NCBI RefSeq assembly: GCF_003860525.1
Contig: NZ_CP034161.1
Coordinates: 682,001-746,000, forward strand
DNA length: 64,000 nt
Direction: 5' to 3'
Source of the DNA: Epilithonimonas vandammei
GTDB taxonomy: Bacteria; Bacteroidota; Bacteroidia; Flavobacteriales; Weeksellaceae
In this document: one piece after another, positions 53,626-63,797 of the stretch
Position numbering within the stretch: position 1 is the stretch's first letter
Layout: the number at the start of each line of letters is the position of its first letter
The notes under the pieces: model-generated
Seen by the model: the letters and a program-made list of their open reading frames with translations, nothing else
Database searches by the model: none
Told to the model about the DNA's origin: nothing
Program-made: the position numbers and the translations under genes

Positions 53626-54540
53626 ATGTTTGATTGGACAGGTCGTTTTGATGGCGAAGAAGAATCATACCACAGGATTTTTCAACGAGTGAAAACCGAG
53701 ACGGATTATGAAACTATTAATCCTAATGATTTCGTTTTACACGGCCTTGCTGTGGATGAAGGTGTGAAACGTAATAAAGGTAGAGTAGGAGCAGAGGAAG
53801 CACCAAATATTATCAGAAAAAATATATCCAATTTTCCAGTTGTTAATTCCAAATTTTCTCTGAGGGATTTTGGAAACATCAAATGTGATAATAATGATTT
53901 GGAATCTGCACAAAATTTATTAGCCGAAAAAGTTTCGAAAGCATTATTAAAACAAGGAAAATCTGTTGTTTTAGGAGGCGGACACGAAGTTACCTTTGCA
54001 CATTATTCTGGAATCAAAAAAGCTTTTCCAAACCAAAAAATCGGAATCATTAATTTTGATGCTCATTTTGATAACCGTGAACCAGAAAACGGATTAGCAA
54101 GTTCTGGGACAGGTTTTTGGCAAATTGCTCAGGAAGGCGAGATTCATTCTTTGCACATTGGAATTCAGAAAAATAGTAATACTCAAAAATTATTCGAAAT
54201 TGCGGATAATTTTGGAATGAAATATATTTTAGCTGACGAAATTTATTCTGAAAATATTCCGAATATAATGTTCGCAATCAACTCGTTTTTAGAAGATGTG
54301 GACGTTGTTTACGTTACGATTTGTATGGATGTTTTCAATGCGTCCATTGCGCCTGGCGTCAGTGCGCCAGCTTATAACGGGATTTTTGCAGACCGTCAAT
54401 TTATGCAGATTTACCATCATATTTTATCATCAGAAAAAACCAAAGCATTGGATGTGGCAGAGGTGAATCCCAATTTTGATATACAGGAAAGAACCGCAAG
54501 ATTAGCCGCAAGTCTTGTGAACGAATGGTTTATGATTTAG
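53626..54540 (+). CDS. hutG: Formimidoylglutamase
   Basis: HutG is a Mn-dependent ureohydrolase that splits formiminoglutamate into glutamate and formamide. The 304-aa protein has the arginase-family motifs GGGHEVTFAHYSGI, IINFDAHFDNR, and VVYVTICMDVFNASIAPGVS, with His and Asp metal ligands in place, and a late ALDVAEVNPNFD. It is in one operon with hutI and is followed three bases later by a damaged HAD gene. Confidence 0.95.
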   Translation: MFDWTGRFDGEEESYHRIFQRVKTETDYETINPNDFVLHGLAVDEGVKRNKGRVGAEEAPNIIRKNISNFPVVNSKFSLRDFGNIKCDNNDLESAQNLLAEKVSKALLKQGKSVVLGGGHEVTFAHYSGIKKAFPNQKIGIINFDAHFDNREPENGLASSGTGFWQIAQEGEIHSLHIGIQKNSNTQKLFEIADNFGMKYILADEIYSENIPNIMFAINSFLEDVDVVYVTICMDVFNASIAPGVSAPAYNGIFADRQFMQIYHHILSSEKTKALDVAEVNPNFDIQERTARLAASLVNEWFMI

Positions 54541-54543
54541 ATT

Positions 54544-55167
54544 ATGAAGAGAGACAGTATTATTTTTGACTTAGACGGAACACTTTGGGACGCTTCGGAA
54601 ACAGTAGTCAGAGCTTTTAAAGACAGCATTCAAGCGATTGGATTCGATATCAATCTTACTTCTCAGACTGTTAGAGATTTTTCTGGAATGAAGATGGACG
54701 ATATTTTTACACAGTATTTCAGTTTTGTTCCCAAAGGAAAACTGCACGAATTCGAAACAATTTATGCTGAAAAAGAAAGTCAATATCTTCAACAGTTTGG
54801 AGGCGAATTATTTCCGAATGTCAAAGAAACACTAGAAAAATTAGTAGGAAATTATCAACTTTTCATTGTCAGCAACTGTATGAAAGGTTATATCTAGAAC
54901 TTCATCGGTTTTTTTGGTTTTGAAGATTTGTTTCAAGATTTCGAATGTTTCGGTAACTATGGTTTGCCAAAAGATAAGAACATCAGAATGATTGTGGAAC
55001 GAAATAATTTACAAAATCCAGTTTACGTTGGCGATACTATTTGGGACAAAGAATCTTCTGAGAAAGCTGGCGTTGACTTTATTTATGCAGCTTATGGTTT
55101 TGGAAAAATCGAAAATCCAAAAGTTCAGATTCAAAATTTCGAAGATTTAATTACATTAGAATTTTAA
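54544..55167 (+). pseudogene. HAD-family hydrolase interrupted by one in-frame TAG
   Basis: The frame begins with the HAD nucleophile motif IIFDLDGTLWDAS (Asp9, Asp11), has IVSNC as motif II near residue 111, then stops at TAG (54895-54897, codon 118). The same frame continues without another stop through NFIGFFGFEDLFQDF and YVGDTIWDKESSEKAGVDFI (motif IV) to a normal end, giving 207 codons in all. In relatives of this type the stop position is usually Glu (KGYIENF), so a single GAG-to-TAG change explains it. Substrate unknown. A base-calling error is possible and the gene may be intact in the organism. Confidence 0.85.
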
Positions 55168-55175
55168 AAATAAAA

Positions 55176-55204
55176 AAAGCCTTATCAAATTTTGACAAGA
55201 CTTT
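55176..55204. terminator. Hairpin between the HAD gene and DUF2911 gene
   Basis: AAAGCCTTATCA pairs imperfectly with TGACAAGACTTT around AATTT, with A- and T-runs on the two sides. It lies between convergent genes. Confidence 0.6.
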
Positions 55205-55226
55205 AATAAATATAAATCTTTGAGGA

Positions 55227-55793
55227 TTATTTAAATTCAATCGGGAATTTAACCTGAGAATTATCCCAACCTGCGTACAGATCTGCTCCCGATTTTGTCT
55301 GTACAAATGTCACAGAAAAATATTCGATTGGAGAAGCGGTCTTCTCAACAGGTACATTGAATCTCACAACATCTTTACTTTTATCATAGAAATAAGCTCC
55401 CCATTTATCTGTTTCAGAATTTAAAATAATTGTCCATTCTTTTTCAAACGGAATTGCGAAAATACTGTAAGTTCCGGCAGGAATTTCTTTCCCACCTATT
55501 TTTACAGGAGAATAAAATCTGATCTCACTATTTTCGTTGGCTCCGAATCTCCAGATTTCTCCATACTTTACTAAGTTTCCAAAGACTACTCTGTTCTTTT
55601 TCTGAGGACGAGAATAAACCACTTTCACTTTCGGTGTATCGGATTTGGAAGAAGTCACCTGAAGTGGATAATAAACTGCATCCATTGGACTTACGTCAAC
55701 TGACATATAATTCAGTTTTGTTGGGTCAATTTTCGCTTGAGAAAATGTGCTAACTCCTACTAATAAAGAAGCGGCGATAATTAGGTTTTTCAT
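55227..55793 (-). CDS. DUF2911 domain-containing exported protein
   Basis: The 188-aa protein has a signal peptide ending at TFSQAK (about residue 20). The DUF2911 pattern is clear: VVYSRPQKKNRVVFGNLVKY, GEIWRFGANENSEIRF and GKEIPAGTYSIFAIPFEKEW. Members are beta-sandwich proteins of unknown function from Bacteroidota, probably periplasmic. The gene starts one base before the stop of the upstream aminotransferase gene and is likely co-transcribed with it. Confidence 0.92.
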   Translation of the reverse strand: MKNLIIAASLLVGVSTFSQAKIDPTKLNYMSVDVSPMDAVYYPLQVTSSKSDTPKVKVVYSRPQKKNRVVFGNLVKYGEIWRFGANENSEIRFYSPVKIGGKEIPAGTYSIFAIPFEKEWTIILNSETDKWGAYFYDKSKDVVRFNVPVEKTASPIEYFSVTFVQTKSGADLYAGWDNSQVKFPIEFK

Positions 55794-55794
55794 T

Positions 55795-56952
55795 TTATAT
55801 TTTAATTTTTAATAACTTTTCTATGGCTTTTTCCAATGTTTCCTGTTCTTTAGCAAAACAAAAACGAATCACTTTTTCATCGGTTTTATCTTTGTAAAAT
55901 GCAGAAAATGGGATAGTTGCAACTTTGTGTTCTTTGGTTAGCCAGTAACAAAAATCCTTGTCTTGCTTATCAGAAATTGCGCCAAAACTGGCAGACAAAA
56001 AATAAGTTCCTTCACAATCTAATAACTCGAAAGGCGTTTCTTTCAAAGCGCTTTTAAGATAATCTCTTTTTGTTTGGAAAAATGTTGAGATTGATTGGAA
56101 GTCATCCACATTCTGTAAATATTTAGAAATGGCAAATTGTGCTGGCGTGTTCACACAAAACACATTGAACTGATGAACTTTCCTAAACTCATTCATCAGA
56201 TCCGAAGGTGCGCATACATAACCGATTTTCCAACCCGTGATGTGCAACAATTTTCCAAAAGAACCAACAACAAAAGTTCTCTCTTTCAGTTCAGGATATT
56301 TGGCTAATGTCAGATGAGGTTTTTCATCGAAAGTGATGCTTTCATAAACTTCATCACTTAGAATAATGATGTCTGTATTTTTTACAATAGAAATCAGTTC
56401 ATCAATATCTTTTTGTTTCAGGATTTTTCCGGACGGATTATTCGGATTGTTGATGATGATCATCTTGGTTTTTTCGGAAACCAGATTTTTGACTTCATTC
56501 CAATTAATTTCATAATTAGGATAAAGCATTTTGACATTTTTTACGATTCCGCCATTCAAAATAATTGCAGGTTCGTAACAGTCATAAGCGGGCTCGAAAA
56601 TAATCACTTCATCTCCTTTTTCTACGAAAGCAGAAATGATTGTAAAAATTCCTTGAGTTGCTCCAGTAGTAACATTAATTTCAGAATCGGGCTGATAATC
56701 AACTTGATATTGAAGATTAAATTTCATAGAAATTTCTTCTCGCAATTCTTTGATTCCAAACAAAGGCGCATATTGATTCTGTCCTTGTTTTGCAAAATTT
56801 CCGAGATATTTGATTAAATTTTCATCAGGTTGATAATCTGGAAATCCCTGAGAGAGATTGACTGCATTTTCCTGCTGAGCCAACAAACTCATCTCTGTGA
56901 AAATCGTCGTTTTCACATCAGGAAGTTTGGAGTTTGGTAATTTGAATGCCAT
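55795..56952 (-). CDS. PLP-dependent aminotransferase, methionine aminotransferase (YbdL) type
   Basis: This class I/II aminotransferase (385 aa) has NLSQGFPDYQP, GATQGIFTIISAFVEKGDEV, NNPNNPSGKI, LSDEVYESITFDE and the PLP-lysine in GSFGKLLHITGWKIGYVCA, followed by RFCFAKEQETLEKAIEKL. This set matches YbdL/kynurenine-aminotransferase-like enzymes that act on methionine and aromatic amino acids. The start MAFKLPNSKLPDV is used; an upstream in-frame extension of 37 codons runs into an inverted repeat and is rejected. Confidence 0.92.
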   Translation of the reverse strand: MAFKLPNSKLPDVKTTIFTEMSLLAQQENAVNLSQGFPDYQPDENLIKYLGNFAKQGQNQYAPLFGIKELREEISMKFNLQYQVDYQPDSEINVTTGATQGIFTIISAFVEKGDEVIIFEPAYDCYEPAIILNGGIVKNVKMLYPNYEINWNEVKNLVSEKTKMIIINNPNNPSGKILKQKDIDELISIVKNTDIIILSDEVYESITFDEKPHLTLAKYPELKERTFVVGSFGKLLHITGWKIGYVCAPSDLMNEFRKVHQFNVFCVNTPAQFAISKYLQNVDDFQSISTFFQTKRDYLKSALKETPFELLDCEGTYFLSASFGAISDKQDKDFCYWLTKEHKVATIPFSAFYKDKTDEKVIRFCFAKEQETLEKAIEKLLKIKI

Positions 56953-56996
56953 TCTGATTGTAAAAATAGGTAATATTTGTTTTAAACCTGCAAGGA

Positions 56997-57312
56997 ATTT
57001 TATCGCAAAGGCACAAATGTTTTCTTTAAATCTAAGAGCCTGTTTAAAAATAATTAAAACCACATAGGCACATAGAAAACCTCAAGATTAATTGCAAAAA
57101 AGAAAAATAGAAGTACAATATTTACTGTTTTTTTTCTTTTATTTTTACAAAAACTATGTGTCCATGTGGTTATAAAATTATTTCTGATATAAATTTAAAC
57201 AAGCTCTAATATTATAAGTCGCAACCTTTAATAGTTCTTTTTATTATATTTTTTTTGATTTGCGACTTATAAAAGTTTCATTGATGACAATTTTGCGTCT
57301 TTGCGATAAAAT
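56997..57312. repeat. Nested inverted-repeat block upstream of miaA
   Basis: The outer arms are 56997-57018 and 57291-57312 (ATTTTATCGCAAAG core). Inside lie AGAGCCTGTTTAAA (57035-57048) with its inverse at 57194-57207, ACCACATAGGCACATAG (57059-57075) with its inverse at 57154-57170, and a perfect 13-bp pair TTATAAGTCGCAA (57212-57224, 57260-57272). This explains most of the gene-free stretch between the aminotransferase gene and miaA. No ORF or known RNA family was recognised. Confidence 0.8.
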
Positions 57313-57361
57313 ATAATGCGGGAAGAATTTCGCATTTCGTAAATTTGCAAAAATTAACTTT

Positions 57362-58276
57362 TTGAAACGTCTTATCTCCATCGTCGGAACTACAGGAATT
57401 GGGAAAACAAGATTGGCAATCGATTTGGCTAATCATCTCGACACAGAAATTATTTCCTGTGACTCTCGGCAGTTTTACAAAGAAATGAAAATTGGAACTG
57501 CAATGCCGACTGACGAAGAATTAGCCGAAGCAAAACATCATTTTGTTGGTAATCTTAGCGTCAACGATTATTATTCAATAGGACTTTTTGAAGAGGAAGC
57601 TCTGCAGAAACTCGACGAAATTTTTGCCAGAAAAAATGTTGCAATAATGGTTGGCGGAAGCGGGATGTATGAGAAAGCCGTTGTAGAAGGGATGAATGAT
57701 TTGCCAGTAGCTGATGAAGAAAATCAACAAAAACTGATTTCGATTTTTGAAAACGAAGGTGTCGAAGTTTTGCAGAAAATGTTGGAGGAATTAGATCCAG
57801 ATTATTTTTCGGTCGTAGATAAAGATAATCCGAGAAGATTATTTCGAGCCATTGACATCATTTGGCAAACCGGAAAAACTTACACCGAAAATCTTAGTAC
57901 ACCAAAAAGCAAAAGAAATTTTGAAACCTTTAGAATTGGGATTGATGCACCAAGAGAAGTAATTTATGAAAGAATCAATCTTCGTGTCGATAAAATGATG
58001 GAAAAAGGGTTGCTGGAAGAGGCTAGAGGTTTAATTGCTGACCGAGAAAAAGTGGCTTTGCAAACCGTTGGTTACTCGGAGTTATTCCGATATTTTGATG
58101 GAGAATGGGATTTGGATTTTGCAATAGAGGAAATCAAAAAAAATTCCAGACGATATGCCAAACGCCAAACAACGTGGAATAGAAAGTTGGAAAATGTAAA
58201 TTGGGTCAACTATGATAATTCTCTCCAAGAAGCATTATCTTTGCTGAGTAAATTAAGGGATTCGGAGATTTTGTAA
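57362..58276 (+). CDS. miaA: tRNA dimethylallyltransferase MiaA
   Basis: MiaA adds the isopentenyl group to A37 of tRNAs, the substrate later modified by MiaB. The 304-aa protein has the P-loop GTTGIGKTRLA (about 9-19), DSRQFYKEMKIGTAMPTDEE, VGGSGMYEKAVVEG, and the C-terminal YAKRQTTWNRK. The start is TTG: translation from it gives the conserved MKRLISIVG opening and there is no better ATG. TAAATTTG at 57340-57347 is a possible -7 box. Confidence 0.95.
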   Translation: MKRLISIVGTTGIGKTRLAIDLANHLDTEIISCDSRQFYKEMKIGTAMPTDEELAEAKHHFVGNLSVNDYYSIGLFEEEALQKLDEIFARKNVAIMVGGSGMYEKAVVEGMNDLPVADEENQQKLISIFENEGVEVLQKMLEELDPDYFSVVDKDNPRRLFRAIDIIWQTGKTYTENLSTPKSKRNFETFRIGIDAPREVIYERINLRVDKMMEKGLLEEARGLIADREKVALQTVGYSELFRYFDGEWDLDFAIEEIKKNSRRYAKRQTTWNRKLENVNWVNYDNSLQEALSLLSKLRDSEIL

Positions 58277-58317
58277 TTTCTTAATCTCAAAATATTTTAA
58301 TCTTTTAATCAAAACTT

Positions 58318-58875
58318 ATGTCAAACACACCGTCAAATATGCTGGCTTTAGGAACAAAAGCTCCGGATTTTAAACTTCCTAATCCGTCAAAAAATAACGA
58401 ATTGCAAAGCCTTGAATCTTTGAAAGGAAAGAAAGGAACTTTGGTTGTTTTTATGTGTAACCATTGTCCGTTTGTTCTTCACATCATCGATAAATTAGAA
58501 GAATTGTACGAAGATTATAAATCTCAAGGAATAGAATTTATTGCCATTAATTCTAATGATGTAGATAGATATCCAGCAGACTCTCCAGAGATGATGGTAG
58601 ATTTTGTAGATGAAAGAAATATTCAATTTCCTTATTTATACGATGAATCTCAAGATGTAGCAAAAGCTTATGAAGCAGCTTGTACACCAGATTTTTACTT
58701 CTTCGATGAAAATCTGAGTTTGATTTATCGTGGTCAAATGGATGATTCTCGTCCGGGAAATCAAAAAGAAATTACAGGAGAAGATTTAATAATCGCTTTC
58801 GAAAATCTTTTAGCAGGAGCCGAGCAGGAAGATTTCCAGAAGCCAAGTTTGGGTTGCAATATCAAATGGAAATAA
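58318..58875 (+). CDS. Thioredoxin-like / AhpC-TSA family protein
   Basis: The 185-aa cytoplasmic thioredoxin-fold protein has the redox pair in VFMCNHCPFVLHI (CxxC, about residues 45-48), a cis-Pro in AACTPDFYFFDENLSL and the C-terminal PSLGCNIKWK. This is the family often annotated as thioredoxin family protein in Bacteroidota. It may reduce peroxides or protein disulfides. It lies 41 bases after miaA. Confidence 0.92.
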   Translation: MSNTPSNMLALGTKAPDFKLPNPSKNNELQSLESLKGKKGTLVVFMCNHCPFVLHIIDKLEELYEDYKSQGIEFIAINSNDVDRYPADSPEMMVDFVDERNIQFPYLYDESQDVAKAYEAACTPDFYFFDENLSLIYRGQMDDSRPGNQKEITGEDLIIAFENLLAGAEQEDFQKPSLGCNIKWK

Positions 58876-58880
58876 AAATA

Positions 58881-58912
58881 AAACTCCGGAAAGTAATTTG
58901 CGGAGTTTCTTT
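58881..58912 (+). terminator. Hairpin terminator after the thioredoxin-like gene
   Basis: AAACTCCG (58881-58888) pairs with CGGAGTTT (58901-58908), followed by a short T-run. Confidence 0.75.
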
Positions 58913-58939
58913 TAATCAAAAAACATTGTCAAAAGACAA

Positions 58940-59455
58940 CTAATTTTTTGTAATATAATTTTTCAAAAATCGTTTCTGAGATTCAAAAGCGATTTTGTCC
59001 AAATCAAGCTCCGAAGCTTTAACCCAAATCGTTTCAGAGATTTCAGATTCTTCTAACTGGATTTCAAATTTTTCCTCCACCTCATATAGATAGAACAAAT
59101 CCAAAGTATTGTAATCAATATTTTTGTAAGGATAAATATTCGGCTGACTTCCCAGATATTTGAATTCTTTCGGATTGATTTTCAGACCTAATTCTTCATT
59201 CAATTCTCTGGAGCAAGTTTCTTCAGAGGTTTCTTTTGGATCTGTAAAACCGCCAGATAAATCCCATTTTCCTTTTCCAGGTTCTTGATTTCTAATGGTA
59301 AAAAATAATTCTTCTTTACATTGTATGATTACCGCAACTGCCGCCGCTGTGTTGTGATATAAAACAAAATCACAGTTGCTACAACTAAATCTGGTAATAT
59401 TATTCCATTGCAAGCTTTCCTGGCCACACTTTGGGCAGTATTTCAAATTTTCCAT
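58940..59455 (-). CDS. NUDIX hydrolase with N-terminal zinc ribbon
   Basis: The 171-aa protein has a zinc ribbon CPKCG...CSNC (residues 7-33) and a complete Nudix box GGFTDPKETSEETCSRELNE followed by ELGL, which fits Gx5Ex7REUxEExGU. This arrangement resembles NudC-like or YfcD-like pyrophosphohydrolases; NADH or another nucleoside diphosphate compound could be the substrate. It follows xerD on the minus strand with a 19-base gap. Confidence 0.92.
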   Translation of the reverse strand: MENLKYCPKCGQESLQWNNITRFSCSNCDFVLYHNTAAAVAVIIQCKEELFFTIRNQEPGKGKWDLSGGFTDPKETSEETCSRELNEELGLKINPKEFKYLGSQPNIYPYKNIDYNTLDLFYLYEVEEKFEIQLEESEISETIWVKASELDLDKIAFESQKRFLKNYITKN

Positions 59456-59474
59456 TGTATAAATTTACGAAAAA

Positions 59475-60389
59475 CTATGAAGTGATATTTCTGTTTCTTG
59501 GATGAAAATTTAAAATAACATCTCTGAGTTCTTCCGTTTTCAAATGTGTATATACTTGGGTGGTGGTAATGCTACTGTGGCCAAGCATTTCCTGAATAAA
59601 TCTTAGGTCTGCGCCGTTTTGCAGTAAATGGGTCGCAAAAGAATGCCTGAACGTGTGAGGAGATATGCTCTTGCTAATTCCCGCTTTCTGAGTCAGTTCT
59701 TTAATGATGATGAAAACAATAACACGGGACATATTCGTGCCTCGGCTGTTTATAAATAATGTGTCTTCGTATTTTTTGTTGATTTTAGTTTTATTTCTTA
59801 CAGTGTTAATATAACTCCTGATAAACTCCGCTGTTGTATTTGCTAAAGGAACTAATCTTGTTTTTTCTCCTTTTCCCTCTACCATTATGTAGCTTTCCTT
59901 GAAGTTGATATTGGAGATTTTCAAATCTATCAGTTCAGATACACGCAGTCCACAGCCGTAAAGAACTTCTAGGATGCATTTGTTTCTTTTTCCTATATCG
60001 GTACTATTATCTATACAAGTAATGATTCTGTTAATATCTTCTTCACTTAGAGTGTCGGGCAGGTAAAGACCAAGTTTAGGACCTTCTAGAAGTGTGGCAG
60101 GATTATCTGTTCTGTAATCATCTTCCAAAAGGAATTTGAAAAACGCTTTTATTGATGAAATTGCTCTGGCTTGGGATCTTTCGCTGATTTTATTTTTAGA
60201 AAGCTGGTAGATATATTCCTGGAGATTTTCGTAAGTAATGTTTTGAGGTGACAAGTTATCTAGTTCTGATATAGTAAAGCTCTCAAGCTTGCGAACATCT
60301 CTCATGTAAGCATCTAGTGTGTTTCCAGAGAAGTTTTTCTCAAATTTGAGAAAATTTGAGAAGTCCTCAATTTTTTCGGACCAGTTCAT
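59475..60389 (-). CDS. xerD: Site-specific tyrosine recombinase XerD
   Basis: XerD resolves chromosome dimers at dif. The 304-aa protein has an N-terminal SAM-like core-binding domain and a catalytic domain with LYGCGLRVSELIDL (Arg), the KGEKTR lysine region, HTFRHSFATHLLQNGAD (His-x-x-Arg), LGHSSITT (His) and the nucleophile in VYTH (Tyr near residue 284). Length and the close match to the XerC/D pattern argue for the housekeeping enzyme rather than a phage integrase; no att site lies beside it. Confidence 0.93.
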   Translation of the reverse strand: MNWSEKIEDFSNFLKFEKNFSGNTLDAYMRDVRKLESFTISELDNLSPQNITYENLQEYIYQLSKNKISERSQARAISSIKAFFKFLLEDDYRTDNPATLLEGPKLGLYLPDTLSEEDINRIITCIDNSTDIGKRNKCILEVLYGCGLRVSELIDLKISNINFKESYIMVEGKGEKTRLVPLANTTAEFIRSYINTVRNKTKINKKYEDTLFINSRGTNMSRVIVFIIIKELTQKAGISKSISPHTFRHSFATHLLQNGADLRFIQEMLGHSSITTTQVYTHLKTEELRDVILNFHPRNRNITS

Positions 60390-60432
60390 ATTTGTGTTTT
60401 TTTTAATTTGGTTATAGTTATATTTTAAATTT

Positions 60433-60864
60433 TCATGTCTTGTATAATTCTTGTTCTTTAATATTTAAAAGCTCAATTCCTGCGTTCTTTAGAAATTCTA
60501 ATCCGCTGTCATCAGAATAGCCTGTCATGTAGACCACTTTTTCGATTCCCGATTGTAATATCAATTTACTGCATTCTTTGCAAGGTGACATTGTGATGTA
60601 TAATGTGGCGCCTTTGCAGGATTGTGTGCTACTCGCTATTTTCAATATGGCGTTGGCTTCTGCATGAAGAACAAACCAGTTGGTTTTTCCATCATCATCT
60701 TCACAGTTATTCTCGTAGCCAGAAGGTGTTCCGTTGTATCCGTCAGAAATAATCATTCTGTCTTTCACAATAAGAGCTCCTACTTTTTTTCTTTTGCAAT
60801 AAGAAAGATTTGCCCATTCGGTAGCCATTTTCAGATAAGCAATATCGAACTTGTTATATTTCAT
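60433..60864 (-). CDS. dCMP deaminase family protein
   Basis: The 143-aa zinc deaminase has HAEANAILK (His and catalytic Glu) and PCKECSKLI (two zinc Cys), plus KRKKVGALIVKDRMIISDGYN at the start. This matches deoxycytidylate/ComEB-type deaminases that make dUMP. It is in a minus-strand group with enoyl-CoA hydratase upstream and xerD downstream. Confidence 0.93.
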   Translation of the reverse strand: MKYNKFDIAYLKMATEWANLSYCKRKKVGALIVKDRMIISDGYNGTPSGYENNCEDDDGKTNWFVLHAEANAILKIASSTQSCKGATLYITMSPCKECSKLILQSGIEKVVYMTGYSDDSGLEFLKNAGIELLNIKEQELYKT

Positions 60865-60873
60865 GTCGCAAAT

Positions 60874-61641
60874 TTAGCTGAAAACAGGTTTTCTTTTCTC
60901 TAAAAAAGCAGTAACACCTTCTTTGAAATCTTCTTGCGAAAATAACTCACCAAAAGATTCAATTTCGAATTCCATTCCTTTTTCAGTGTCACTCATATTT
61001 ACGGCATGAATTGCTTTTGCAATCCCTTGGGGAGAGTTTTTCACAATGTTTTTTGCAAGTTCCTGCGTTTTGGATATCAGTTCCTCGGAAGAAAACACTT
61101 CATTTACCAATCCGATGGATTTTGCCTTTTCTGCAGTGATCATTTTTGCCGAGAAGATTATTTCATTTGCAATACCTTTTCCAACAAGCTTTGGCAGTCT
61201 TTGTGTTCCACCATAGCCAGGTATCAGACCCAAGGTAACCTCCGGTAATCCCAATTTTGCATTCTCAGAAGCATATCTGATATGGCAAGCCATTGCAAGC
61301 TCTAATCCTCCACCTAGTGCAAAGCCATTAATTGCTGCAATTACCGGTTTATTCATGTTTTCAATTTTCTGAAAAACAATGTGGCCTCTTTTCGATAATT
61401 CTTTCGCCTGCTCGTTTCCGTATTTAGAAAATTCTTTTATATCTGCACCTGCTACAAAAGCTTTTTCTCCGCTCCCTGTAATGATGATGCAATTAACAGA
61501 TTTTTCATCCTTCAGAAAATCAAATGCACTATCCAGATCTGTAAAAACCTGCGCGTTTAGGGCATTAAGGCTTTCTGGTCTGTTAATGGTAAGAACTGCA
61601 ATTTTATTGTCTAAGGTTAAAGTTATGCTTTCGTAATTCAT
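60874..61641 (-). CDS. Enoyl-CoA hydratase/isomerase family protein
   Basis: The 255-aa crotonase-fold enzyme has the oxyanion-hole segments FVAGADIKEF and NGFALGGGLELAMACHI, and the catalytic Glu residues in SENAKLGLPEVTLGLIPG, YGGTQRLPKLVGKG. Both Glu of true hydratases (in ELAMAC and PEVTLG) are present, so hydration of enoyl-CoA in beta-oxidation is likely. Length is standard. Confidence 0.95.
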   Translation of the reverse strand: MNYESITLTLDNKIAVLTINRPESLNALNAQVFTDLDSAFDFLKDEKSVNCIIITGSGEKAFVAGADIKEFSKYGNEQAKELSKRGHIVFQKIENMNKPVIAAINGFALGGGLELAMACHIRYASENAKLGLPEVTLGLIPGYGGTQRLPKLVGKGIANEIIFSAKMITAEKAKSIGLVNEVFSSEELISKTQELAKNIVKNSPQGIAKAIHAVNMSDTEKGMEFEIESFGELFSQEDFKEGVTAFLEKRKPVFS

Positions 61642-61770
61642 TATATAAATTGGATTATATTTGATAATTATAAACGAATGGAACCTCTAATATAGAGATT
61701 CATGCAAAATAAACAAAATATTAGCATTTAATTTTTTTTTACTCTTTTTTTTAATAATTTTTTTCGACAT

Positions 61771-62160
61771 ATGCGAATTATCGACTGTAAAGCTTTTATA
61801 AACAATGTTTTGTTAGTATTTTCAATGTTTTTTATCATTTTTTCTTGCAGTAGCAGAACCCGTGGCGGCGTTTACCGGCATACCAACGTTTCGTTTTATG
61901 CAGATCGATTCCAAGGGAAACCAACATCAAGCGGAGAGATTTACAGGCATTCTTCTATGACTGCATCTCACGGTTCGCTTGCTTTCGGAACCAAGGTAGA
62001 GATTGTTAATGTAGAAAATGAAAAATCGGTAACTGTCACGGTTAATGACAGAGGTCCGTTGAAATCATCAAGAGCGTTTGATCTCAGTCAGGGTGCTTTC
62101 AAAAAAATTGCAAGGCTGGATCAGGGGGTTGTTAAAGTAAAATACAGAATTCTAAAATAA
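61771..62160 (+). CDS. Septal ring lytic transglycosylase RlpA family lipoprotein
   Basis: The 129-aa protein has a lipoprotein signal with IIFSC (lipid-Cys26) followed by a double-psi beta-barrel domain: ASFYADRFQGKPTSSGE-like segment FYADRFQGKPTSSGEIYR, LAFGTKVEIVNVEN and VTVNDRGPLKSSRAFDLSQG with the catalytic Asp. It cleaves glycan strands of peptidoglycan, often at the division site. It lacks the SPOR domain found in longer RlpA proteins. Confidence 0.92.
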   Translation: MRIIDCKAFINNVLLVFSMFFIIFSCSSRTRGGVYRHTNVSFYADRFQGKPTSSGEIYRHSSMTASHGSLAFGTKVEIVNVENEKSVTVTVNDRGPLKSSRAFDLSQGAFKKIARLDQGVVKVKYRILK

Positions 62161-62265
62161 AATAATTGTGTGTAAAAATGATTGTTAAAAAATGATTCAT
62201 CACATAATATTTTAAATTTCTTAAATTTGCATGGCTTTATAAGAGCGACAAAATAAAAATCTTAA

Positions 62266-63576
<1,311 letters not shown>

Positions 63577-63599
63577 TTTTAACAAAAATTTATAATAAG

Positions 63600-63632
63600 G
63601 AGCATTCGATCTTTTTCGGATGCTCTTTGTGT
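63600..63632 (+). terminator. Terminator after eno
   Basis: GAGCATTCGA pairs with TCGGATGCTC (one G-T pair) around TCTTTT and is followed by a T-rich tail. Confidence 0.85.
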
Positions 63633-63746
63633 TTTTATTTGATTGATTATCAATGTTATAACGTGGTGGTCATAATTTGTGAAAGTTATTTTTCAGTTCA
63701 ATTAATAGCATTCATACAATCGATTGAGAGATATGACTTTTGTCAG

Positions 63747-63777
63747 TTGAGTATTTACATTTAAAGTATTATATTTA
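63747..63777 (+). promoter_or_regulatory. Predicted promoter of gltA
   Basis: TTG (63747-63749) and TATATTTA (63770-63777), one base off TAnnTTTG, are 20 bases apart and end 20 bases before the start codon. Confidence 0.5.
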
Positions 63778-63797
63778 GCAAATAAATTTTTTAAAAA

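Noticed and set aside
54928..55167. Separate small gene after the HAD fragment
   Set aside because: It is in the same frame as the upstream fragment and holds HAD motif IV, so it is the rest of one broken gene.
55795..57063. Longer aminotransferase starting at 57063
   Set aside because: The extra 37 codons translate the left arms of the inverted-repeat block and precede the conserved start of the family.
59475..60389. Phage or island integrase
   Set aside because: Length, domain layout and motifs match housekeeping XerD and the neighbours are ordinary metabolic genes without att-like repeats.
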